In this document: positions 8,742-15,492 of the stretch, in pieces | How positions within the stretch are numbered: position 1 is the stretch's first letter | How the letters are laid out: every line of letters starts with the position of its first letter | Assembly: GCA_035447925.1 (NCBI GenBank) | Contig: DAOTHY010000012.1 | Span: 1 to 42,521, forward strand | Direction: 5' to 3' | DNA length: 42,521 nucleotides | From: JASUTC01 sp035447925 | GTDB taxonomy: Bacteria > Thermotogota > Thermotogae > MWEM01 | Made by a program: the position numbers and the translations under genes | Notes under the pieces: generated by a model | Told to the model about the DNA's origin: nothing | Databases searched by the model: none | Seen by the model: the letters and a program-made list of their open reading frames with translations, nothing else

Positions 8742-9623
8742 TCACCACCTCCCGGTCACAAAAAGACTGTATTTCGTTTCACTGAATGAAAAGCCATGCA
8801 GAGGAATCGAAGCTGACATCCCCAGTAAAAAGTTCTCAAAATCCAATAAAACCATTCCATTGCCGTATGCCTGAATATCTGAGGCATCCCACTCCATCTC
8901 CACGTTCATTAACGATAACGACAAGTCAAAATTGAAAAATCCAACTTTAAAGCCGCCACCAAAATTCGTCGACATCTTGGGATCTTTTTCTTCGGTATAG
9001 CCTTGTAGCGATAAATATGCCCTGGCATTTTCTGTAGAGGAAATGATTCCGCCGCCACCCCAAAAAGATTCTGGCCTATTCTTCTCAAAGAGGCTGGCAT
9101 CAGATGTGATAATCTGAGGAGCACATGCATTGACCATCAAATGAGTATGCTCGGCTACAGTGTACATCAATCCAAAATTAGCTGAGCCATAATAGGCATC
9201 TTTGTCATCTTTTTTGTCGAATCTGCCTCCCAAAACTCTGGCTCCCCATGCAAGATCGTTAAGCTTTCCGGCCAAACTGTACCCAAACGACGCATAGCGA
9301 TCGTCTTCAGTAGGATCGCTCAGTGCACCGTACAAAATGTCCAATGAACCGGCAAAACCGTTTTGAAACGGCTGGACCACATTGACGCCAAAAATGCGGT
9401 ACGCCTCTCCCGCCTCATTTTGCCAAACGGTTGAGAGAAAATTGGCTTCCCATTTTTCCTGCAAGACCAATGCTGCTGGATTGGTGTAGACACTTAATGA
9501 ACCTCTTGAACAAGCTCCTGTCCCGTAAGGAGCCTGCATAGACCAATAGTCAAGATCCACAGAAAAAGCTGTCATCAACAAACAACTCAAAACCACGAAT
9601 AACCACACTTTTTTATTAAGCAA
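8742..9623 (-). CDS. predicted outer-membrane beta-barrel protein
   Basis: A 293-residue exported protein with a signal peptide at about 1-20 ending near TAFS. The mature part opens with an NPAAL motif (YTNPAALVLQ), as in PorV/UPF0164-type barrels. It then has many alternating amphipathic strands and Gly turns and ends in an aromatic residue (SLFVTGRW), as expected for a BAM-type insertion signal. I infer an outer-membrane barrel; the substrate is unknown. I place the start at a TTG (9623) because GGGGGTG lies about six bases upstream; an in-frame TTG also exists at 9638. It lies between tgt and the lipoprotein gene and indicates a diderm cell. Confidence 0.75.
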   Translation of the reverse strand: MLNKKVWLFVVLSCLLMTAFSVDLDYWSMQAPYGTGACSRGSLSVYTNPAALVLQEKWEANFLSTVWQNEAGEAYRIFGVNVVQPFQNGFAGSLDILYGALSDPTEDDRYASFGYSLAGKLNDLAWGARVLGGRFDKKDDKDAYYGSANFGLMYTVAEHTHLMVNACAPQIITSDASLFEKNRPESFWGGGGIISSTENARAYLSLQGYTEEKDPKMSTNFGGGFKVGFFNFDLSLSLMNVEMEWDASDIQAYGNGMVLLDFENFLLGMSASIPLHGFSFSETKYSLFVTGRW

Positions 9624-9650
9624 ATAAGACACCCCCAATTGTGGGAATCT

Positions 9651-10766
9651 TCAGCGATATAAACTGAAGAACTGTTCCTTAAATTCCCTGAATCTTCCTT
9701 CTTCTATTGATTTTCTGATATCCCCCATCATTTTCGTGAGAAACCTAAGATTATGAATACTCCCCAGGATCATTGCCGTAATCTCTTTTTTATTGTAAAG
9801 GTGATTCAAATAACCTCTTGAAAAACGTTGGCAAGTGTAACAATCACATTGTTCGTCGACAGGATTGGGATCATCCTTGTATCTGGCGCCTTTAATCCTT
9901 ATTTTACCCTCCCGAGTGTAAAGGGTAGCATGCCTGGCACTTCTGGTGGGTAAAACACAATCGAACATATCCACGCCTCGTTCCACACTGTTAAAAATCA
10001 TCTCCGGTGTTCCTACACCCATCAAATATCGTGGCTTATCCACGGGCATATGCGGGGTTGTCACTTCCAGTGTGCCGATGGTTATATCAAAAGGTTCGCC
10101 AACACTTAACCCCCCGATGGCATACCCGTCAAATGGAATCGAAGTGATCTGCCGGGCACTTTCCTTTCTGAAATATTCAGAAGTTCCGCCCTGAATAATA
10201 CCAAAAACCATCTGGTCGGGCCGTGTATGGGCCTGCTTAAATTGTTTGGCCCATTTAAAAGTTCGGTTAACCGATTCTCGGATATAGGATTCATCCGCAT
10301 TGGGATCAGCACATTCATCAAACACCATGGCAATGTCCGATCCCAGTGCCTCTTGAATCTCTACCGTTTTTTCCGGGGTAAAAAAGTGTTTTGAACCATC
10401 GATGGGCGAACTGAATTCAACCCCCTCATCGGAAATTTTGTTAATCCTGGAAAGGCTAAACACTTGAAACCCACCACTATCTGTTAATATAGGCCTTTTC
10501 CAGTTCATAAAAGCATGCAAACCGCCAAAAGACTTCACACGATCATGTCCAGGTCTGAGATAAAGGTGAAAGGTATTGGATAATATAATTTGAGCTTCCA
10601 ACTGAAGCAGCCGATCGGGTAAAACCCCTTTGACATTCGCAGACGTTCCGACGGGCATAAAAACCGGCGTTTCTATTGTTCCATGGGTGGTCGTTAATCG
10701 GCCTCTTCTGGCACCGCTCTTTTCACCATTAAGAAGTTCAAAACCATTCTCTATTTGAAAACACAT
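9651..10766 (-). CDS. tgt: queuine tRNA-ribosyltransferase (Tgt)
   Basis: Tgt exchanges guanine-34 of GUN-anticodon tRNAs for preQ1. The 371-residue protein has all hallmarks: LTDSGGFQVFSL, GYAIGGLSVGEP, the nucleophile region GVDMFDCVLPTRSARH, and the zinc site CDCYTCQRFSRGYLNHL (three Cys and one His). The start is unusual: the ATG at 10766 is abutted directly by GAAGG with no spacer, and an in-frame stop immediately upstream rules out a longer form. The true start may use weak or coupled initiation from the preceding gene, which ends 15 bases away. Tgt is a housekeeping gene; its partners queA and ruvB are not nearby. Confidence 0.97.
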   Translation of the reverse strand: MCFQIENGFELLNGEKSGARRGRLTTTHGTIETPVFMPVGTSANVKGVLPDRLLQLEAQIILSNTFHLYLRPGHDRVKSFGGLHAFMNWKRPILTDSGGFQVFSLSRINKISDEGVEFSSPIDGSKHFFTPEKTVEIQEALGSDIAMVFDECADPNADESYIRESVNRTFKWAKQFKQAHTRPDQMVFGIIQGGTSEYFRKESARQITSIPFDGYAIGGLSVGEPFDITIGTLEVTTPHMPVDKPRYLMGVGTPEMIFNSVERGVDMFDCVLPTRSARHATLYTREGKIRIKGARYKDDPNPVDEQCDCYTCQRFSRGYLNHLYNKKEITAMILGSIHNLRFLTKMMGDIRKSIEEGRFREFKEQFFSLYR

Positions 10767-10781
10767 CCTTCAATCAATCTG

Positions 10782-11378
10782 TTATTCTTTGATATTTCTG
10801 TTCAACTGCTCACGCAGCTCTTCACATCTGACTGTTATTTTTTTGGCATAGGCTTCATCCTGAATGGAATTTAGATTAATATCCACATTTTCCATTGCCA
10901 TATTAAAAGCCGCCTGGCATAATTCGATAGCGCAATAAGCATCCGAAACTGCATTTCTATTTCCGTGCTTAACCATTTTCATGGCATACCCTGAACACTT
11001 TACTACCGCTTCAGCTGTCATGACGGGGGTATTTGTCGCCTTTTTGAAAGCTTCCTGAAGTGTTTCTTTACGCAATTGCTTTTCTTCTTCCGTTTTTTTC
11101 GGCATTTTGAGTGCTTCCATGACTATATCAAAGGCTTTTGCATCCTCATCCATCAAATCTTGTAACTGTTCAGATAGTTGTTTCATCTTGCCGATGGTTT
11201 CTTCATATAGGGAATCGTAACCTTCATATTTTTTTCTGCCGACAGTCAAAGAAGCAACCATGCTCACCAGAGATGCCGCTAACGCCCCGGAAAGTGCAGC
11301 AACCGTTCCGCCGCCCGGCGTAGGACTATCCGAAGATAATCGATTTAAGAATTCAGAAATCTTCTTATCGCTAAACAT
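10782..11378 (-). CDS. cyclodeaminase/cyclohydrolase family protein (FchA-like)
   Basis: A 198-residue, mostly helical protein of the formiminotransferase-cyclodeaminase domain family. It shows the diagnostic N-terminus FLNRLSSDSPTPGGGTVAALSGALAASLVSMVASLT region and KYEGYDSLYEE, and the C-terminal AYCAIELCQAAFNMAMENVDINL. Members act as methenyl-tetrahydrofolate cyclohydrolase or formimino-THF cyclodeaminase in one-carbon metabolism. There is no formiminotransferase domain here, so a stand-alone cyclohydrolase is the likeliest role. The ATG at 11378 has GAGG eight bases upstream. It is the first gene of the minus-strand run, with a promoter candidate at about 11435. Confidence 0.88.
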   Translation of the reverse strand: MFSDKKISEFLNRLSSDSPTPGGGTVAALSGALAASLVSMVASLTVGRKKYEGYDSLYEETIGKMKQLSEQLQDLMDEDAKAFDIVMEALKMPKKTEEEKQLRKETLQEAFKKATNTPVMTAEAVVKCSGYAMKMVKHGNRNAVSDAYCAIELCQAAFNMAMENVDINLNSIQDEAYAKKITVRCEELREQLNRNIKE

Positions 11379-11434
11379 AAAACCACCCTCGCATTTATTA
11401 AAATCAGTCTAAACCATATCAACAAGCTATTTCA

Positions 11435-11440
11435 ATTATA
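11435..11440 (-). promoter_or_regulatory. candidate -10 box for the fchA-tgt operon
   Basis: On the minus strand a perfect TATAAT lies 57 bases upstream of the cyclodeaminase ATG, inside an AT-rich gap. The -35 region (GCTTTA with an 18-base spacer) is poor. This would drive the long run down to base 100. Confidence 0.4.
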
Positions 11441-11516
11441 TCATATCATGTTGTATTTTAAAGCGATTACAAATACATCCTTTCCCCTGTCAGACTTGAG
11501 ATGGCGTCCTATTTTT

Positions 11517-12194
11517 TTATGACATCTGTATTGGCATGGGTTTCAAATCATCGGATAGGGTCAATTTGGCAGAAGTGGCCTGAATCACCTCTTCCAAAGT
11601 GGTATCCGGGCCAAGCTCCTTCAACAGCAAACCGTTATCCGTCACCTCAATCACCGCTGCTTCCGTGACGATTAAATCAATTTTCCTGATTGAAGTCAGT
11701 GGAAGTGTACATTCCGGAATGATTTTTGCACTTCCGTCTTTTTGCAGATGTGTCATGGAAACAATCACCTTTTTTGCTCCGGTTACCAAATCCATCGCAC
11801 CGCCCATTCCGGGGATCAGTTTTCCTGGAATCATCCAGTTAGCCAGATGCCCTTTCTCATCTACTTGCAATGCTCCCAATACAGTTGCTGCTACATGCCC
11901 CCCTCTGATCAGCCCGAAAGAGGTTGCTGAATCAAAGGCTGCCGCACCGGGAAGAAAAGCTGCCGGCATCCCTCCTGCGTTGTTCATGTCCTTATTCTCA
12001 TGACCAAGCTTGGGGGCACCTCCCATTCCCAGAACGCCATTTTCCGATTGTAAAAAGATATGTACACCTTGCGGCAGATAATTGCCAACTAATGTGGGAA
12101 TACCAATTCCCAAATTAACGATGTCTCCATCATGAAGCTCAAGTGCTACCCTTTTTGCAATAATCTCCCTGACTTTTACCTTATCAGTAATCAT
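11517..12194 (-). CDS. ctfB: CoA-transferase subunit B (3-oxoacid/acetate CoA-transferase)
   Basis: The catalytic beta subunit, 225 residues, of a family I CoA-transferase, which moves CoA between an acyl-CoA and a carboxylate through a glutamyl-CoA intermediate. The motif QSENGVLGMG carries the catalytic Glu (about residue 51), and NLGIGIPTLVGNYLP and the glycine-rich GGMPAAFLPGAAAFDS are typical. The ATG at 12194 overlaps the TGA of subunit A as ATGA and has AGGGGG seven bases upstream; an in-frame TTG at 12200 is less likely. The substrate pair is not certain: acetoacetate, butyrate or propionate/acetate are options. Nothing resembling a terminator follows. Confidence 0.92.
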   Translation of the reverse strand: MITDKVKVREIIAKRVALELHDGDIVNLGIGIPTLVGNYLPQGVHIFLQSENGVLGMGGAPKLGHENKDMNNAGGMPAAFLPGAAAFDSATSFGLIRGGHVAATVLGALQVDEKGHLANWMIPGKLIPGMGGAMDLVTGAKKVIVSMTHLQKDGSAKIIPECTLPLTSIRKIDLIVTEAAVIEVTDNGLLLKELGPDTTLEEVIQATSAKLTLSDDLKPMPIQMS

Positions 12195-12850
12195 TGGCAA
12201 TCCCCCTTCACAATATAATCAATCACAGCATGCGGTGTCCGAACGTCATTGGGTGATATGCCGCCTCTGGGTACCAGCTCTTCCACCTCAACAACGGTCA
12301 TCTGAGCTGCAAAAGCCATTAAGGGATTGAAATTCTGAGCTGTCAAATTATAAGTCAAATTGCCAAGTTCATCGGCTTTTTTCGCCTTCAATAAAGCGAT
12401 ATCCGCCTTTATTGCCGGTTCGATCAAGTATTCCTTGCCGTCAACTACACATCTTTGTTTGTCATCCTCAACAACTGTCCCCAATCCGGTAGGTGTCAAT
12501 ATCCCGCCCAAGCCAAATCCGCCTGCTCTTACCTTTTCCGCCAGTGTTCCTTGTGGAACAAGTTCCACTTCCATCGTTGAATCAATCATCATTTTTTGCG
12601 TTTCAGGATTTGTTCCAATATGCGAAACGATTGCCTTTTTGACTAACCCGGCTGAGATCAGTTTGCCAATCCCCTTTCCGGGGAATGCCGTATCGTTGGC
12701 AATCACCGTTAAATTCTTTTTACCCGCTTTCACGATTTCATCGATGAGAAGCTCAGGGGTTCCATCACCCAGAAAACCACCGATCATGAGAACGGCACCG
12801 TCAAAGATCTTCTCTGCGAAATCTTCTCTCTTTAACAATTTGTCAATCAT
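12191..12850 (-). CDS. ctfA: CoA-transferase subunit A (3-oxoacid/acetate CoA-transferase)
   Basis: The alpha subunit, 219 residues, partner of the adjacent subunit B. It shows MIGGFLGDGTPELLIDEI, the glycine-rich RAGGFGLGGILTPTG, and IKADIALLKAKKADELGN, all typical of AtoD/CtfA-type subunits. In a fermenter it could salvage acyl-CoA, for example making an acyl-CoA from acetate, and could feed the mutase operon at 17049-22492, but that link is inference. The start is the ATG at 12850, with an unusual leader: the strong Shine-Dalgarno lies 24 bases away across a small hairpin (separate entry). No in-frame alternative start lies closer to it. Confidence 0.92.
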   Translation of the reverse strand: MIDKLLKREDFAEKIFDGAVLMIGGFLGDGTPELLIDEIVKAGKKNLTVIANDTAFPGKGIGKLISAGLVKKAIVSHIGTNPETQKMMIDSTMEVELVPQGTLAEKVRAGGFGLGGILTPTGLGTVVEDDKQRCVVDGKEYLIEPAIKADIALLKAKKADELGNLTYNLTAQNFNPLMAFAAQMTVVEVEELVPRGGISPNDVRTPHAVIDYIVKGDCQ

Positions 12851-12880
12851 AAAAAACCCTAAATGGGTTCTCCACCTCCC
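12851..12880 (-). promoter_or_regulatory. ctfA leader: Shine-Dalgarno and ATG separated by a hairpin
   Basis: Read on the minus strand, GGGAGG (12875-12880) is followed by TGGAG, then a perfect 15-nt hairpin at 12855-12869 (AACCC, loop ATTTA, GGGTT), then TTTT and the ATG at 12850. The linear gap from GGAGG to ATG is 24 bases, too long for normal initiation; with the hairpin folded it is nine. G-U and A-U pairs could extend the stem towards the ribosome site, so it might act as a switch. Confidence 0.6.
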
Positions 12881-12898
12881 GTATATTTTGGTAATGCA

Positions 12899-12927
12899 AT
12901 AATAGCACGATTAAGACTATAAAACAA
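12899..12927 (-). promoter_or_regulatory. promoter of ctfAB with adjacent palindrome
   Basis: Minus-strand -35 TTGTTT (12922-12927), a 17-base spacer, and -10 TATTAT (12899-12904) preceded by TGC, an extended -10. A 12-base inverted repeat AACAT-TC-ATGTT (12926-12937) overlaps the upstream edge of the -35 and could be an operator. The start site would lie about 40 bases before the ctfA ATG. Confidence 0.6.
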
Positions 12928-13058
12928 CATTCATGTTAATCTTTTTTTTGATGTTATGATATAAATACATTTAAACATCCTCAGATTCCTTTGAATCCAG
13001 TCAGGATGAAAGGGTGTTATCCATTGTAATGGAAAAAAGCGTAAAGAAGGAGAAGAAA

Positions 13059-13634
13059 ATGAGAAAAAGATTGTTTATCTTTGATATGGGTGGCGTGATG
13101 TGCACCAATACCAATGTGGTAGAAGCGATTTGCAAGAAACTGGATTTAGAAAAAGGGGATTTTTTTCATTTTGCCAAGTCAGAGAATTTTCTGAAAATTC
13201 AATCGGGAGAAATGAAGATGGATGAGTTTTGGCAACGTTTTTCTGAAGAGTCCGGGATGGATGTAAAAGAAGACTATTTTGAAATCTTATTCCAACCACA
13301 AAGAAATGAAGACATGTATCAATTGGTTAACCAGCTCCGTAAAGAAACAAGAGTCGTTGCCGGCACCAACACGATCGACCCCCATTATCTGAAACATTTA
13401 AAAAACGGCGATTACGATGTATTTGAAAAGGTTTATCCATCAAACCTGATCGGCATTGCCAAACCCAATCCGGCCTTTTACAGAACCATTCTGGAAAAAG
13501 AACAGTGCCTCCCCAGCGAAGCCGTTTTTATCGATGACGATACACAGAACGTTGAATCCGCCGCCGACATTGGTTTAACCGCCATTCATTTTACTTCATA
13601 TGAAGAGTTGAAACAAAGGTTGACCGAGCTATAA
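13059..13634 (+). CDS. HAD-superfamily phosphatase (subfamily IA, YihX-like)
   Basis: A 191-residue HAD hydrolase. Motif I is FDMGGVM, in which the second Asp of the usual DxD is Gly, as is common in the FDxGGV branch (YihX/epoxide-hydrolase N-domain type). Motif II is VVAGTNT, and motifs III/IV are KPNPAFY and AVFIDDDTQNVESA. A small helical cap lies between motifs I and II. Substrates of this branch are sugar phosphates or nucleotides; which one is unknown. The ATG at 13059 has AAGGAG six bases upstream; earlier in-frame starts at 13014 (GTG) and 13029 (ATG) have worse spacing. It is a single gene, divergent from ctfAB, ending at a strong terminator. Confidence 0.88.
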   Translation: MRKRLFIFDMGGVMCTNTNVVEAICKKLDLEKGDFFHFAKSENFLKIQSGEMKMDEFWQRFSEESGMDVKEDYFEILFQPQRNEDMYQLVNQLRKETRVVAGTNTIDPHYLKHLKNGDYDVFEKVYPSNLIGIAKPNPAFYRTILEKEQCLPSEAVFIDDDTQNVESAADIGLTAIHFTSYEELKQRLTEL

Positions 13635-13640
13635 CAGGAA

Positions 13641-13676
13641 CAAAATGCCCCCCCTCAAAAGAGGGGGGGCATTTTG
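13641..13676. terminator. strong bidirectional intrinsic terminator
   Basis: A perfect 16-bp stem (13641-13656 with 13661-13676), core CCCCCCCTC/GAGGGGGGG, and a four-base AAAA loop. The A- and T-rich ends of the stem provide a U-tract in both directions. It lies between two converging units, the HAD gene and the sugar ABC operon, and would serve both. Confidence 0.9.
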
Positions 13677-13704
13677 CAAAGTTTTTCAATACTATTTCTT
13701 TTCC

Positions 13705-14538
13705 CTATTTCACTGCCCCCACCGTAACGCCTCTTAAGAAATATTTCTGGAATGAAAGGAATACGATAATCATCGGTATGGCTGCAAAGGTCGCCCCTGC
13801 CATTAAGTAGGCATATTCCATGGGGACTTCTTCCTGAATCAAAGCCAACCCTGCCTGCAGTGTTTTCATCTTGGAAGATTGGGTGACGATCAAAGGCCAA
13901 AGGAATGAGTTCCATTCTCCCACAAAGGTAAAAATCCCCAATACAGCCAAAGCCGGTTTGGACATGGGCAATACGATCTTCCAAAACGTTCTGAACTCCC
14001 CGGCACCGTCAATTCGAGCCGCATCAATAATCTCATTGGGCAATGACAACATGAACTGACGCATCAAAAAAACACCAAAAGGCGCTGCGATACTGGGTAG
14101 TATTAAACCGCCATAACTATCTACCATCCCAAAATTTGCCACCATGATATATAGGGGAACAATCGTCACCTGTTTCGGAATCATCATGGAACTGATATAT
14201 ATCCAGAAAAAGATCTTACTTCCGGGAAATCGTTTCTTGGCAATGGCATAACCGGCCATGGCACACAGAAAAATTTGGGTGATTGTTACGGTTCCGGCTA
14301 CAATCACACTGTTCAGTGTCCATCGGAACAAATCTCTCCTTTTAAACAACGCCTCAAAATTCTGAAGTGTGGGATTTTTTGGAAAGATTTCGGGGGGAAA
14401 CTTCATGGTCAAAGTCGGTTCCTTAAACGCCGTCACGACCATCCAATATAATGGGATGAAAGCCAATAAAGCTAAAATGCTGAGAATAATGAGGGAAACC
14501 GTCTTTTTAGAAAATCTTTTCATCTTCATCGTGTTCAT
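13705..14538 (-). CDS. sugar ABC transporter permease (MalG type)
   Basis: A 277-residue inner-membrane permease with six predicted membrane segments and the cytoplasmic EAA loop NEIIDAARIDGAGEFRTFWK, which docks the ATPase. The ending FQKYFLRGVTVGAVK is characteristic of MalG/CUT1 second permeases. I take the ATG at 14538; two TTG codons just upstream (14544, 14541) are alternatives with similar distance to AAGGGG. It is last in the operon binding protein-permease-permease and terminates at the strong hairpin at 13641-13676. The substrate is probably an oligosaccharide or other carbohydrate. Confidence 0.93.
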   Translation of the reverse strand: MNTMKMKRFSKKTVSLIILSILALLAFIPLYWMVVTAFKEPTLTMKFPPEIFPKNPTLQNFEALFKRRDLFRWTLNSVIVAGTVTITQIFLCAMAGYAIAKKRFPGSKIFFWIYISSMMIPKQVTIVPLYIMVANFGMVDSYGGLILPSIAAPFGVFLMRQFMLSLPNEIIDAARIDGAGEFRTFWKIVLPMSKPALAVLGIFTFVGEWNSFLWPLIVTQSSKMKTLQAGLALIQEEVPMEYAYLMAGATFAAIPMIIVFLSFQKYFLRGVTVGAVK

Positions 14539-14553
14539 CAACAATCATCCCCT

Positions 14554-15441
14554 TTAATATTCCACATTGGAACTCAACCACTTGAACTGAATGAGCGCAA
14601 GAGCTACCAGTATGACAAACATAATCATGGACATTGCAGAAGCCAGCCCAAGGTAATAATTCTTAAAGGCCGTTTCATAAACCAAATAAGCCACCGTAAG
14701 CGTGGAAAATTCCGGACCGCCTTCCGTCATGATGTAAATGTTTGAGAAGGTCTGAAAATTGGCAATGGTACCCATAACCAATGAGTATAATATTGTGGGC
14801 TTTAACAAAGGTACGGTAATCTTCCTGAATATTTGCCAGGAAGAAGCTCCTTCAATCTCAGCCGCTTCAAATAAATATTCAGGGATGGATGACATGGCTG
14901 CAGATAGCAGTACAATCGTCGAACCACCACCCATGATGACTTGCATCATGATCAAAGAAGGCAATGCCGTTGCCTTGTTTCCCAACCAAACCACCGGATC
15001 TAAACCAACGGATTCCATAAAAAAGTTCAATAACCCAAAGTTAGGGTTAAAGACCCAAAGCCAAATCATGGCGATTATAACCGTAGAACTCACATGTGGA
15101 AGATAGAACATGGCTTTGAAAAACGTTCGAATTCCTTTTCTGAATGGATATATTAAAACCGTCACCAAAAGGGCTTTACCTAACCACAGTGGAACGACAC
15201 CGAAGGTATAAAGGAACGTATTGCCAAGAGCCTTCCAAAAAAGATTATCGCTAAAAATTTCTTTGTAATTATCAAATCCGATAAACTCCTGAGAAAAAAC
15301 GGAATAGTCAAAAAGGCTTAAATACATCCCCCAGCCCACGGGAATCAGGAAAAAGGTTAAAAACAAGGCGAAATGAGGCATGATAAACAGGTAAGCCGCC
15401 TTGTTTTTCCAAATTGATTTTAATAGATTCAAATCATCCAC
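14554..15441 (-). CDS. sugar ABC transporter permease (MalF type)
   Basis: A CUT1-type permease of 295 residues, with an N-terminal segment AAYLFIMPHFALFLTFFLIP, six predicted membrane helices and the EAA loop PEYLFEAAEIEGASSWQIFRK. It pairs with the MalG-type permease 15 bases downstream to form the translocation pore. The start is uncertain: a GTG at 15441 overlaps its own GAGG ribosome site, whereas a TTG at 15432 would be spaced five bases from AGGTGG and may be the real one. It lies after an intercistronic terminator that follows the binding-protein gene. Confidence 0.93.
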   Translation of the reverse strand: MDDLNLLKSIWKNKAAYLFIMPHFALFLTFFLIPVGWGMYLSLFDYSVFSQEFIGFDNYKEIFSDNLFWKALGNTFLYTFGVVPLWLGKALLVTVLIYPFRKGIRTFFKAMFYLPHVSSTVIIAMIWLWVFNPNFGLLNFFMESVGLDPVVWLGNKATALPSLIMMQVIMGGGSTIVLLSAAMSSIPEYLFEAAEIEGASSWQIFRKITVPLLKPTILYSLVMGTIANFQTFSNIYIMTEGGPEFSTLTVAYLVYETAFKNYYLGLASAMSMIMFVILVALALIQFKWLSSNVEY

Positions 15442-15445
15442 CTCG

Positions 15446-15471
15446 AAAAAGGCCGATGGAATCCATCGGCC
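15446..15471 (-). terminator. intercistronic terminator in the sugar ABC operon
   Basis: On the minus strand a 9-bp GC-rich stem (GGCCGATGG/CCATCGGCC, 15451-15471, three-base loop) is followed by TTTTT (15446-15450). It sits just after the binding-protein stop and just before the ribosome site of the first permease. A partial terminator here would give many binding-protein transcripts per permease transcript, a common pattern in ABC importers. Confidence 0.75.
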
Positions 15472-15492
15472 TCAAAGTGTTGTTCTCTTTTT

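Noticed and set aside
12360..12902. 180-codon plus-strand open frame opposite ctfA
   Set aside because: It lies antisense to a clear CoA-transferase gene, has low-complexity Ser/Pro/Ile composition typical of a reverse-strand shadow, and no ribosome site.
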